64,000 bases of DNA from Blastobasis lacticolella (taxonomy: Eukaryota; Arthropoda; Insecta; Lepidoptera; Blastobasidae), in NCBI GenBank assembly GCA_905147135.1, contig LR990053.1:9064501-9128500 (forward strand), read 5' to 3'. Of this stretch, positions 21,370 through 34,500 are shown piece after piece (within the stretch, counting starts at the first letter, position 1; each line of letters starts with the position of its first letter). The notes below the pieces were generated by a model, which was given only the letters and a program-made list of their open reading frames with translations, searched no databases and was not told where the DNA came from. The position numbers and the translations under genes are program-made.

Positions 21370-21700
21370 CCATATCGCCCAATTTCACACTCATGGTAAG
21401 TTGCTAGAGATAGAAAAGAAAGCATATGAAGGTGAGCGCTCGCGTAGATGCGAACGGTCTCGAAAATAGGGCCCCAGGGGCTTTATTTTTGAACCGCACT
21501 CCTCGAGTTGAACGGTTTTTAATTTTGATTTTCGCTAAGACTTTTTGTATTTTACATAGGCAACACCGAAAGCGAACGGCTTAAAAATAGGGAAAATCGA
21601 CATAATTTATGTAATAGTAAAAGAATCTTGAATTTTCTTGCCGAAAATTAATCTTAAAACCGTTCGACCCGAGCCGAGTGGTTGCAAAACAGAACACCGT
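21370..21700. repeat. Foldback-type repeats
   Basis: 21370-21480 shares 'ggtgagcgctcgcg' and 'tggtaagttgctagagatag' with the palindrome at 29765-29905. 21480-21700 has inverted 'gaacggtttttaa' / 'ttaaaaccgttcga' and relates to 42690-42940. Confidence 0.5.
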
Positions 21701-21839
21701 TCGTCTATTCTATGTGTTAAGATTTGATTGATAGATAGCATATATGGTATAATATTTTTGTAAGTGATAAGTGCCTGATAGGTAATTTTAACAGATTGAA
21801 TAGCAGATTTGGCCGACCCCACCTAGGACGGGGGGATGG

Positions 21840-24180
21840 CGATGATTGCAATTGCAAACAACATTAAGTAGAAATAAAAATCTAATAAAACCATTATCTA
21901 CACCAAATACAGTTTATTTATGAATTAAAATATAATTTTACAAAAATATAATGTTTGATAATTTTAACTAAGCTTACTTTTAAAAATAGTACTTAAGTAC
22001 TTATGTAATAGGTCTATAATGACCAATATAATTTACATACAGCATAAAAGATAAAATGAAATAGGGATTCTTATTTAGTCATTTACCTACTAGTACAGTA
22101 CAGTACCTACTAGTGTTCCACGAATAGTTAGTGCAACTTTAAAAATTACTTATAGAAAAATCATCTCGCAGAACTGAACATATCAAATTTCTCAGTTTTA
22201 TTTCTGGGCGGCCAGAAATCGACATGAGTTTTCGTCTATTATTTATTTATTAAATCTTCATGCACAAAATAGTACAAAGGCGGACTTAAAGCTAAAATAG
22301 CCTTATCTACCAGTCAACCAGGAGATAAAGGGTCTAGGGTTAGCTATTATCTAGCTAAGTGTTTGTCTGTGCCATCGAAACAATATTTACTACCGTACAA
22401 CTAGTACTGACTTACTCTTTCGATGGCCAGTGCCTTTTTAGGTGACTCCAGCGCCCTAGCTAAAAACAAACACTCCATGGCACCACCAAAATATCGTAGA
22501 AATACGCTACCTTCAAAAATCAATCAACGCAATTTGCACCAACCACAACCACCCATTTGCTTTTAGCCCTATGACCCTAAAACGAGACTAATAGCACTTA
22601 AATAAACATTATGTAAATGCTACATTATAATCGTAATTCGCACAATAGGTACAGTACGAGTGCATTACCACTTCAAGAAAATTTTCCTTTGCCGCTACAG
22701 CAACATTCACGGTATTTGGTGCATCTTTAGCCAAAATCAGTTTGCTAAACGAAGGGAGCATTAGCTGTCCCTTATGCTCTAAGGACTCGTCCTTGACATC
22801 CAGGGTATTTTTTATATAATAAATAAAAATTTTATTCATAAATGCTATAAAAACCGGTTAACAACTGTACGGTAGTGCAAAGGAAAATGATCCTTAAGGT
22901 GCTCATGCACTTATGTTCTTACATTGTACATAGTTCTTACATTGTAAAATTGCTATCACAAATTATTTTTGTGCATATTTTGCTAATAAGATTATCACAG
23001 AAGCTTGTTCAAGCTTAATCTTTACAATCTTAATATTTTTATCTTTCCTATTTAATCTATAAAATTACATGTAAAACTCATAAAAATATCAGTAAGCTGC
23101 GAACATCCAATCAAATGTGTCTATTTAATTTAACATTATTTAAAGGGGCTGGCCAAATTTTGCTCACAAGATGGCGCCACTGACTACGAAGGTCTTCTCA
23201 CTCCATAATCAACTGTCATCTTTGCCTTCAAAACGTCCACTGCCTGTCTTCTACACCGTTCGAAATTCCATTCTTATCATGAGGAGTGTTTTGGTAGGCA
23301 CCAATAGGACAGGCGCATTTATTTGATCAATAATTTTTACCGATAACCTGATCAATAACATTATTCGTCAGTGGCGTCATCTAGTGTAGTTATGCTCTTT
23401 CTATAATATAATTAAGCAATAAAATATATGAATTACCGTTACCTAAAGCCCGTATTATATTACTGGGGAATCAACTACAGTGTCATGTATCAGCATACAG
23501 TCTCATGTTTATGTAACTTGTAACTGACTTGTAATAGCTGGGCTTCGATTCTGGTACGGAAATCGTCTCAGTTGCTGTAACATTACAATTACATCGCATG
23601 TCAAACGTGTGATTGTTATTCTAATGACAGATATCGAGTTGCAACTTTCATGAGTTCGAACTTTTCCACAATTCGTTTTCTGGTACTTTAGTTGCATTAT
23701 GGTTTTATATGGCTGTTGGTACTCCAATAAATAAATAAATAAATTACTAAGTTGCATCTTTCTTAATTGTCAAACTGCCTTCAATTCTATCAACGAAAAC
23801 GTGTCAAAGGTCGAACAATGATTGAACTGCAATTTAACTGGGATGATGCTGGGACTGCCTCGATACCTCGACGTAGTTATAGTATCATTACAGTTACATT
23901 GCAACATAATAACAACTGCATTGCACACCAGAATCGGTACCCTGGGAATCTTTGTTTGTATAACCTAAATTTTTTAACAAGCTGATGCAGATTTCCAAAA
24001 AAGAAGTTTGCCCCTGTGTTTGACATTATTTTCATAAGTAATGAAGACAATACGTAGATTTATTTTAGTGTGCTTGCTAATGTACTTTATGAAAATAAAA
24101 GGAAGAAAGAAATGAAAGTACAGGATGATACATGTATGTATAGGCAGCGTTCAGCGCTTATTAGATTAGGCTAAATTTAG
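21840..24180. other. Spacer with old repeat traces, no gene seen
   Basis: 22235-22380 looks like a minus-strand LINE tail ('cctggttgactggtagataa'). 23160-23385 has inverted 'agatggcgccactgac' / 'gtcagtggcgtcatct'. 23510-23950 is repetitive and partly palindromic. The ORFs at 22609-22839 and 23509-23985 have no family support. Confidence 0.4.
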
Positions 24181-24186
24181 TGTTCT

Positions 24187-24372
24187 AAATTCAATAGCAA
24201 AAAGCGTGAGAGCAAATCAAAGTGGAATGTATTGCTCATAGAATAAGGTAAATTTTTGTATCACTTATATTATGTTAAGCGTCACTTCGCTTTTCAAAAC
24301 GCGTGATACAAGAATGAACCTTATTTTATGAGCAATATATTCCACTTTAATTTGCTCTCACGTTTTTTCCTT
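24187..24372. mobile_element. Palindromic MITE, about 186 bp
   Basis: The left arm 'gcgtgagagcaaatcaaag' ... 'attgctcatagaataagg' is inversely repeated by 'ccttattttatgagcaat' ... 'atttgctctcacg'. The two halves pair over about 80 bases around a short centre near 24285. The transcript would be a long hairpin. Confidence 0.75.
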
Positions 24373-24649
24373 CTAAATTTAGATGACTGAATTTTGCCAA
24401 ATTTAAAGTATTAGTAATAAAGCATTAGCTGTAACATAGTATGATCAACTTAGTGGCTAAATAGTACCATACTATGTCACTTTTTACTAGGAAAGTGCCG
24501 GTTATATTAAACCGTCTCTAGTTGCATAGAGTAGAGCTAAATGTAGAGCCATCTGCCGTCATACTCGGACTATTGGCTATGTTTTATTATGTATTTAATG
24601 TTTCACACACGGATTTATGTCCTACATATAATAATTTATAAAAATAGCA

Positions 24650-24805
24650 ATCATCTTGGCGTTAATGTCCCGGAAGTGCTCTCGCGGGCGAGCCGCCAAG
24701 CGAGGTCCGCCTTGACCATGATTCAGGTTTGGCAGATCAGGTATTTACGGTGGAGTGACGCCATCTGACCTCCGTGACACTACCAGGGGAACCTGACAAG
24801 ATTGA
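24650..24805 (-). mobile_element. SINE family B 3' half, minus
   Basis: The minus strand reads 'caggttcccctggtagtgtc', 'gatctgccaaacctgaatca', then the (CG)-rich 'gctcgcccgcgagagc' and 'ttaacgccaagatgat'. Confidence 0.65.
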
Positions 24806-25440
24806 ATTGATTTTGATTGGACGCTTAGATCTTTTGAACTACGAAACGCATTTTGATGCAGTTTTTACCATCAGTCTTCCTAAATATTTATATGTAAGTA
24901 TAATACGCTACCGCAGGAATGCTCATATACTTTCAACCCTCTTAACTCCTTCATATCTCCGTAACCTCTTTCACTTCTCCCTAGACCAAGACAAACCCTG
25001 TCGCTCTTATGTTAAATTGTTGTTGGCCATCCCTATCCATCACTCCAATTTCTTTTCCTACTCCTTTACTGTTCGCGAGACTTTGGAACTCGCTTCCACA
25101 TGAGATGCAGGACAGTCCGTCACTACAGACATTTAAAAAGCGTATCAAGAACCATTATCTATCTCTGTCTAGTTGAACATATATATGTATGTATAGTTTG
25201 TATTATTATAAGTTTATATAATATTTTTTATATTTTATTTGAGAAGGTAATTATGTTTAAGTATTTTAGTATGTATTCTATATCGCGCACGACGACCTGC
25301 TTTACTTATCAAATCTCTCTTCTGTAGGCCTGCTGGAAGAAATTTCTTTTAGAAATAAGTAGTGCGTGTTGTGTCGTATATATGTATGATGTTTTTTTAT
25401 GTATTTTACTGTGTGCAATAAACTGTTAAATAAATAAATA
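24806..25440 (+). mobile_element. LINE 3' end adjoining the gene B stop codon
   Basis: It reads RRNAHILSTLLTPSYLRNL, then after a frameshift near 25082 WNSLPHEMQDSPSLQTFK and a stop near 25172. This is a LINE RT C-terminus. The 3' UTR ends with GTGCAATAAACTG and (TAAA)n at 25440, only 24 bases from the gene B stop codon. It is antisense to gene B. Confidence 0.7.
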
Positions 25441-25464
25441 ATACACAGCGCGATAAAAAATAAA

Positions 25465-25576
25465 TTAATCGATGGATAATGTTCTGAAGGATCCATTCAT
25501 TGAGTTTTGCACCGCACAGTTCTTCGGTTTCTTTATCATGTCGACTTTCCAATTATCTTTATTAACGAAAAAATCT
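25465..25576 (-). CDS. Gene B terminal exon
   Basis: Acceptor GTTTTCAG; it encodes RDFFVNKDNWKVDMIKKPKN, then MNGSFRTLSID and TAA at 25467-25465. Only 24 bases remain before antisense LINE sequence, so the 3' UTR must run into it. The nearest AATAAA on this strand is at 25239-25234, inside the LINE. Confidence 0.9.
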
Positions 25577-28500
25577 CTGAAAACAAAACAGTTTTGTATC
25601 AATACATTTTTATTAAAGTTTATTTCTTATTTCATTCTGTATTTATAGCTACTAAAGTTGGAGATTAAATTAAGGATCTCATACTTAACACGCAGTCACT
25701 TATGAGAACTCTGCATTTCATCACCACCACAGCCCATAATGACCACTGAAGGACTAAGGGCCTCTCACACGAAATTGGAGGTTATTGCCATAATCTCCAC
25801 GCTTGGCAGGTGGGTTGGAGATCGCAGTGTGATCGCAATGAAAAAAGCTGCTGCCCATTTCCCAGACTACGGAGACTCTTGATATTTTGCCTCGAAAACA
25901 TTAGTCGCCTTGTACGACACCCACCCGCCCTTTCGTGGGAGAGGCCCTAAGTTCTGCAGTGGGCAGTTACGGTTTGTGATGTGTATGTATGATATTATGG
26001 TCGACCTTACCTCTGTTCTTCTATCTCCTTCATCCATTTCTTTTGTTGGTCGGCCATAGACTCCGCGTCGCCACCATATTCCTTCGGCAAATACTTCTTG
26101 TCTATGTATTGGTGAAGCCCCTCCGCTTCTGTGTGGAATTTTACCTGAAAAATGTATAAAAATTTGTTTAAAAATAACGGAAGCGAACTGTTAGTACTGT
26201 AGAGCGTCGGTGGAAATAGTTAACAGGTCCGATTCGTAAGCGAGAGGCGGACCCCGGGCTCTCGTTCTCGGGAGCACAACCGGGACTTTAACGCCAAGAT
26301 AATTCATTCGTAAGCGAGAGGTGCCAGGTTCGAATGGATAAATCGATGTTCAAAACAATCGCTTTACCCGATTGCGACTCCTTTCTGGCTTATCGAAGGG
26401 CTTATGGCAGGTTTACATTGGTCAAAGACAGTGGCGTGTGACAGTGATATTGACAGTACCCTGTACGTACTCGCTACTGTCCAGTCGGTTCACAGCGGAG
26501 TAGTGACAGTGAGCAACTTGTCAATTTCGATAATAGCTTGACCAATGTAAATCAGGCTTTACGGCAAGGAAATAAATCGTGATAAAGTGATTAAACCTGC
26601 ACATTCAGGCGACTGAATATATAACCATGATCCAATGTCAGCTTCCCCTGTTAACGTGTTCACGGAGTTCAGAAGGCAGTCGCTAAACTGTAATTACCAG
26701 TAGGCCTAGCACAAGTTGCTCTCGCACGCGATAAGCAAGAAAAAGCGCGACAAAAGTATTGCCATCTCTTTCCTCTTAAATTCAAAATTTATTTATTTAT
26801 TAGGACATTAAATATCTCTTTCAATCGTTAAAAAAGAGGGGGGTAAGGAAAGTAGGAAGGAAGCACACAGTGACACGCTGGCCGCCCCATGGCAGCAGCA
26901 AACTTACCTCACGCCAGTCACGACCGGACCGTGCCCGACCATGCCAGGCAAAGCCGGACCGCGCTCAATATATTATATAAATATTAGAGATGAAACGGAT
27001 AGTTGTTTGGCCGGATACCGGATACCGGATATCCGGCCAGCCTCCTAGCCGGATAGCCGGATATCCGGCGGCCGGATATTCACAGGTCTCTGAACAAGTT
27101 TGTGCAAGCTGTAATCGTGTCGTGGAATTTGTACGACTGCATGTGTTTATGTAATTTAAAGTTTTCGTTTAATGTGAATAATTTGAACGTTGAACTGAAT
27201 AATTCTTTCGCCCTTATACGGATTGATAGTTTCAAAATACGGGCTTACACATTAGCCCACAGCATCGTAGAGGATAAACGACATCGTATAATAATAATCA
27301 TCTTGGCGTTAATGTCTATACTGGCATATACTACCTCTAAATATAAATAAAATTCATATTTTTAATCCAGGATAATATTTTTTCATATCTATAATATCAA
27401 TAAATATCTTGATTGACTTTAAATTATTAATTACGTTATTATACTAAACAGCACTTGTCAAAACTACACACGACAAAAATCCGCATTTATGCTGTTGTGC
27501 AAAGTACGTAATGTCCACACTCGTGGAAGTTACAAAGTCACACCTATGCCCGAGAAAATTTAAGAACGCTCAATGCGATGGTGTGGGCATATGCTCCGCT
27601 GCCCCAAAGATCACCTTAGTGCAAGTAGCCCTAAATTTGGCGACAACGACTCGCTGACGCGGAAGACACCCACACGCCACCTGGCTGACGGTGGACCAAC
27701 GGGACCTGAAGGACAATATAATTGACGCTGCTACTGTTCAAAATAGAGAGAAATGGAGGAAACAGACAAGAAGAGCTGACTCCAGCTAATGGAAAAGGCA
27801 TAGTGCAAAAAGAAGAGACCAGAAAAGTATTAAAAATTTTTGCTAACCTACCAAATGAACAATACGAGTAGAATAGGTGCCGATATACCGACAAAATCAA
27901 TAGTTCTTTGATTAATATTTATGGTTTTTAAACGTTTTGATACGACTTTTTACTCGACTGCTACAGAGGGGCATATATTTCCGATAAGCAAAATCACTTT
28001 TATGGGCTTTTCATACATTTTTACTATCCGGTATCCGGCCGGATATTAACGCATTATCCGGTATACGGCCGGATAGTAAATTATTGCCGGATAGGCCAGA
28101 TACCGGATAGTGGCCGGATATCCGTTACATCTCTAATAAATATGTCTAGTAAAATTAAGAAAAACCACCTAAAACTACAGCAAGAGTAAGCCAGTCTACC
28201 AAGGCAGCACCCGTTCACGAGTATTATGCAGGGCCCAGCCATCGTCCAATTCAACCATGTTTGAGGGAAAAGAGCGACCCGGCCCCCACGCCACCGCCAG
28301 AAAGACTTTTAAGTGAGCGTGCATTACATATGCTGCATGTGATAGGTAGCTGCTCCCACCCTACTCTATCCTATCCCTACCCTACCCCTAGCTTACCCCT
28401 ACCATACTTAGTATTGAGAGAAGAGACAAACGCTAAGCTAGGGCCACTGATCTGCCAAATCATGGTCGAGGCCCATGGTCTTGCGCGCGAGAGTACAACC

Positions 28501-31500
28501 GAAACAATAACGTCAAGATGATGATTTATTATTATACATATCCATTCATTTACCTTATTCAATCCACACTGAGTTGTAAAACGACCCGATATTTAACGAT
28601 TTCCGACTGTAGGTACTCGGATAATGTCACCGCCGGGCAAAGACCTACCCAAATTGACCTTGCCTTTTTTTGCACTGTACGAATTGAAGTGGCATATGAG
28701 GGATATTACCTACATTTAAGTATATTCATTCGGTTGAACCGTCGTCGCTCATTACTAGCTTTCATCCCCTATTTCATACGGGTATGGTAAAAGTAACGAT
28801 ATATCATATCGTTACTTTGGTAATTTAATATATCGAATAAGTGAGTAGAGAGAGATTCACTCGTGACGTTAAGTAATTCACATCAGCTATATTCTTGCGA
28901 TAGAGACACACTCTTGGGATGGAGACGACGCTCAACGAAGCCGAATATGTACATTGTTTAAAGGCGACATGTTCAGACTGTTGCAGAGTGAACTGACTCC
29001 CATTTAATCTACATTTAATGTATCCAATTCACTCTGAAACTGACTGTACTTTTCCATTTAGACTTCTTAAGTACTTTTACCGAAAGAAGCACCGACCTCC
29101 ATTCCACATTATTAGCTCCGATTTCAGATTAAAATTAGCGGGTAAAGATTGTGAGACATGTAAGTACTTTGACATTTTCCACGTTTAATAATTTCCTGTG
29201 TCAATTAATTTGTACCTACAATAAATAATTAACCACTTTATAAAGGTGAATTCCTCAAAAGATAAGTTTTAAAGAAAGGTTAGGTCAAGAATACCTACAC
29301 CGACGTAAGAGGCGTACATGACGTTTCTCTAAAATGACTTTTCAAGAAAATGGCCTGTCGCTCCATATGGAGGTTATAAATGTTGAAGAACAACAGAGGT
29401 TTGTTAGTATCTTAGCAAGTGGAACCATGTGGTGTCTGCCTATTTTTTTTATATAAAATAAAAATAATTTAAAAAAAATTCTTTACATTAATCGCGACAT
29501 TATTATGATTTTGTGGAAGACTGGAGCTTACGCTAGGTTGTAGGTACTCTACGGGAAAAGGGCGTGACGTTATAAGTATGCGAATTCCTTACCAGGTTCC
29601 GTATTTCGAGGGGCAACGCTGACTTGACGAGGGCGTACAGTTTGTCGATGAACGACGGGCAGTTCACAATGTGGATATGAGTTATTCGCACCGGCATCGC
29701 TTCCTGTAACAGTAAATAATATTACAATAACAATTCTGTCAATTTGCAATACTTTGGCCCAATTTTGAAACCGCGAGCGCTCGCGTGCGCTACCTATCTC
29801 TTTCACACTCGTGGTAAGTTGCTAGATATAGAAAAGACAAGCGGGCTAGGATTAGAAGGCGAGCGCTCGCGAGGATGCGAGCGGTTTCAAACATAGGACC
29901 CCTGGATTCTGACCCAATGAGTGGCGTGTAAACGTACAAAATCGTTTATATACAAGAGAAATAGTGAACTTAAGAATTTCTAGTTCTACTAGTGCCAGTT
30001 TGATCTGGAGTAATTTATCACCCATAACACAAGCATTGCTTGCTTTGGGGCTAGATGGCGCTGTGTGAACTATCCAAGCATATTTATTTACTTATCTACG
30101 GTCATTTTTTGACCTGTGATTCTATAAATAAACCATCTTAATTGAAATACTAAATTGTGTTAGCACTGGTTCTACTGGCTGAGTAGTACTAACACCCGGT
30201 TTCTAAAACCCTTATCACATCATTGATTACCTAGCTAACATACTGTCACATTGCTGTTAAGCCACTGTGGGTTTCCGAAAGGCCAAATAACTTAAAATTA
30301 GCTAGTCGACTATTAACAGGTGATACATTTTTTCGTCTGGCTACCCCTGAATAAAATCGGATATAATTTCTTTTGACAATCTGGTCTGGTCGATTTTCGC
30401 TCATTGAAATAACAAGACGATGACATACAGTTAACATGAGAAAAAACTTTCCGGAAACCCAAAATTACCTTAATCGGCCGTTAAATCGAGAGTTGACAAT
30501 CCGTTGACAAATTGTTCTGCCAAACTGTCAATTGGCCTTTTTAGAAACCCAAACTGCTTTTAATCAGAGATTAACATGTTGTTACGTAATTTTTGCGTTG
30601 ACAAGCGTTTCAGAAACCGGGTGTAAGACAAATATCACTACCCACTTATTGAAACTGTTTTTTGGAAAGCTGCTGACATCAACATATCAATCAACTAAGA
30701 ATATTTGTGTTAAGTGGCTAAAAAAAAAATTCTTCTTATGTAATTACATGGTACGTCAGTATTCTATGGAAACTTGTTTGAATGTTTTAAACAATCGCGG
30801 TTATTATCACACATTTTTAAGGTATGTTCCGCCGTACCTTAGTATACGACTAACCCAATATTACGCAGTTGCATTCATCATGACGCAGTTGCCATATTGC
30901 AGTTGAAATATCGAAATATACAAAGTTACGCGGTAGGCAACTCGAAACATATCTAAGGCAACAGTTTTACAACTTTCGAAATTTAATCAGTAGTTTCCAA
31001 GATTTCTTGCCCTTTACGAAATAGTGACTGATAGATACTCACCAGTAAAAATACTAAGAAATCTCTGAAAAACAAGACGTTGCATTTTGGTACTATTTTT
31101 AAGGTGAAACACGTCGCATCGATCACTATAATGTGTCCCCTAGGATAGTTGGGGATCTTTCTCAACCAGTGCTCTCCCTGTATGGTGAAGGTCTTTAGCA
31201 CGTCGTAAAAAACGAATTTTTCCAACTCGGGATCATCCAGCCGATGTATCAGCACTTCGTCTTCCTCGGTCTGATATGCGGTGACTTCTCTGCAAATAAT
31301 ATAGAACGGGGTTCATTATGTACTGCAATATAAACTCAGACACCGGAAAATACACATTTTGTTTTAGTTATAAAAGTAGTATTAGTCGCGCCGCGTCGCT
31401 TAAACTCTAATTGCTCTTCTGTAGAAACTCAGAACTCCTCACAATGAATGCATGGGTTAATGTTTTGTATTTCAGGAGCGTCGGTGGCCGTGTGGTTAAT

Positions 31501-34500
31501 TTATCCGACTCCTTAGCGAGAGAGTAATCCCACTGCGGCCATATACCAAACCAAGGATTGTTTTCTGAATTATATACATTAGTTGAATGCTAACCGATGC
31601 TCTTACGGTCAGGGAAAACATCGTGATGAAACCTGTACTGTCAGGCGACTGAATGTGTCGGATCATGGTTGATCCAACCTGGTCAGGTTCCCCTGGTTGC
31701 AGGGTCACGGAGGTCAAATAGCTGTCGCTTCACTGTAATTATCTTTTTTTTAAACATTATTATTACACATTTTTAAAACTTACACTACGACAATTACGTA
31801 AGAACCAAAGAGGTTTGTGCCCGTAACATAGCAATCGGGTCTTAACTTAATAACATATTAATGAGTTGTTGCAACATTTTTTATCTGTTCTAGGTCTGAG
31901 TCCTAGGTCTGATTTGCCAAATCCTGGATCATGGTCAAGGTGGACACCGGGCCCTCGTGTGCGAGAGCACACCATTCCAGAAAACAACAGGATATCTTAG
32001 GAACGGGTCCTGAATAACCGTATATTATGCGGACAAAGTCGCGAACAGAAGCTGGTACATAATGAAATGAAAACTTTATCTAAATAATAAGAGATAATTG
32101 TAGTGATCACTACAATGAGCCTTATAAGAAAGCTCACTGTTACCAAAAGGGCAATGGTAAGGGCTATGCTCGGAGTCTCATTGCGCGATCGAATTAGAGG
32201 AAATGAGGAGATCCGCAAGCGAACCCAGGTCACCGACATAACCCTAAGGATTTCCAGGCTAAAGTGGCAGTGGGAAGGGCACATAGGTCGAAGAACAGGT
32301 AGCCGATGGGGCAGTCAAGTTCTCGAGTGACGACCACGTACCGGAAAAGGCAGTGTGGGTAGGCCTCCCACAAGGTAGACCGAAGCCCTGGTAAAGATCG
32401 CAGGTACCAGCTGGATGCGGAATGCACATGACCAGCCTTTGTGGAGATCTCTGGGGGAGGCCTATGCCCAGCAGTGGCCGTCTTTCGGCTGATATGATCA
32501 TGATGTAGTGAAGCAACAGAAACTTGTCAAAAACATAAAATTTTACTAACGTGATAGACATTGCTGTCTGTAGAGCTGGAGATAGCGGATCCCGATCGCC
32601 ATAAACCTCCTTCATTTCAGCGCGTCCCAATGAGAATTTCTCAATACACCTTTTGGCCTTTTCCAGGCTTCCGTAGCAGCTGTGCAGGAACTTCTTCAGC
32701 ATTACGTCATCTGATGGAATAAGTTGCACTATTGTTAAGAGATTGGAAATATATTTACACTCGTATTCAATATTATTATATGTCAAAGTATTTTCAATAG
32801 CATTACAATGCGTTCGCACAGCGTTCGTCGACTATACAGGGTGTTATATAATATACGTATGAAGCCGTGAACTGGATGGAGTGCTAAACATATTAAAACG
32901 ATAGGTACAATTATTGCTGTCGTACGTGTACCTATCGTTTTCATACATTTAGCACTCCATCCGAAACATTAAACGTCAATAATTACTGTAATGATACAAA
33001 TTCCATTTTGAAGCACTTTACTATGATGTGGCAAAAACGAAACTTGATAAACAACCTATTGTTCAGTCGTTCATTGTATCAGTTTTTCTAGCTTTCTATT
33101 ATAGTCATCTTATCATCATAATTATTGTCACCGGGAAGACGTTTAATGTGGGACATTTTAATCAAACTACTTAATATACCTATTTCAATGTTGAATTTTA
33201 ATTTTTTTATTGCCAAATATATATTTTAGAAAATTTAATTAAAATGCTTTTATTACAAGAAGAACATTTATTATTAGCATTTAGAAAAAAACAATTATTA
33301 TATAAGTATTAATTATTCACTGTCATAAGTGTTCCCTAAGAGCGTCGGTGGCCGAGCGGTTAGAGTATGCAACTCGTAAGCCAGAGGTCCCGAAGTTCGA
33401 ATCCCGCTCCGGCCATGTACCAATGACTGTTTTCTGAGTTATGTACATTAGTTGAATACTAACCGATGCTCTTACGGTGAGGGAAAACATCGTGATGAAA
33501 CCTACACATTCAGGCGACTGGAAGTGTAACCATGATCCAATCTGGTCAAGTTCGCCTGGTAGCATCCCCTGGGTCATGGAGGTCAGATGGCAGTCGCTTT
33601 ACTGTAATTACCTGACCTCCCGAATCCTGGATCATGGTCAAGGCGGACCCCGGGCCCTCGTGCGCGATAGCACAACCGGGACATTAACGCCAAGATGATT
33701 TTTTTAAAGTGTTTCTTGTAGGTGGATACAACTTCTTTACAGTTATTCATAGCTGTTCTGTGATAAAATGAATTGCTCGTTTTATAAAAAAAATATGTTG
33801 GAACTGGACATGTAATTACCTGATCGTCCAAACCCTGGATCATGGTCAAGGCGAACCCCGGGCCCTAGTACGCGAGAGCACAACCGGGACATTAACGCCA
33901 TGATGATTTTTGTTTATGACAGAACTGGACATGATTAGACACTCTAATGACTCGAAAACGCAACGTCAATCGAAGCGCCACCTCGCGGATAGCTGAAAAT
34001 ACTGTGACGTATATTCGGCGCGCACCCGTGACTAGCGCTTCCAATTCAACCATCGACGAGTCAAGAACTGGAACTAGCTGCTAATCCATGGAAGAGTGAA
34101 GAAGTCTTTATTTACTGCCTCTCGTCACGTGGCCTTGTTCCAGAAAGGAGAGTGTGAGTACAGAAGGGACTGCTATAATTTGTAGGGGTGCGCATGTGGT
34201 AAGATCTTCTGGCGCATCTCACTAGTTTCGGTGGAGATATGACCATGGGTGGTACCGGGTCTTCAAGCGACCTACGAGTTTGGTAGTCCCACATTACGTC
34301 TGCTACTATTCTAAATTCATCCTATTCCTTTATTGTTTGCTATTTTTATTGTAATGTCGCTTTATTATCTCAATACAATATTAAACTGTTCGGCTGTGTC
34401 TTTATTTCTTCAACATTATCCCTAAAATACCTTCTGATGGATGGATCTCTCCCCTGCTAGTCTGCCCTAATTCCCGACATTTAGGTACATTTACGTGAAA

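Larger units (their letters stand above)
26790..28430 (+). repeat. Repeat unit D, interrupted by a hAT element
   Basis: 26790-26984 plus 28136-28430 together match 56480-56930 ('accacctaaaa-tacagcaag', 'acccgttcacgagtat', 'catcgtccaattcaa', 'ccccacgccaccgccaga'). The hAT at 26985-28135 is absent from the other copy. Confidence 0.75.

Noticed and set aside
24774..25327. Plus-strand ORFs as host gene exons beside gene B
   Set aside because: The motifs SFTVRET and WNSLPHEM are LINE RT C-terminus in two frames, followed by a LINE tail.
33340..33415. Possible tRNA-Ser or Leu gene
   Set aside because: It is the head of SINE family B; there is no acceptor-stem closure and the family body follows.
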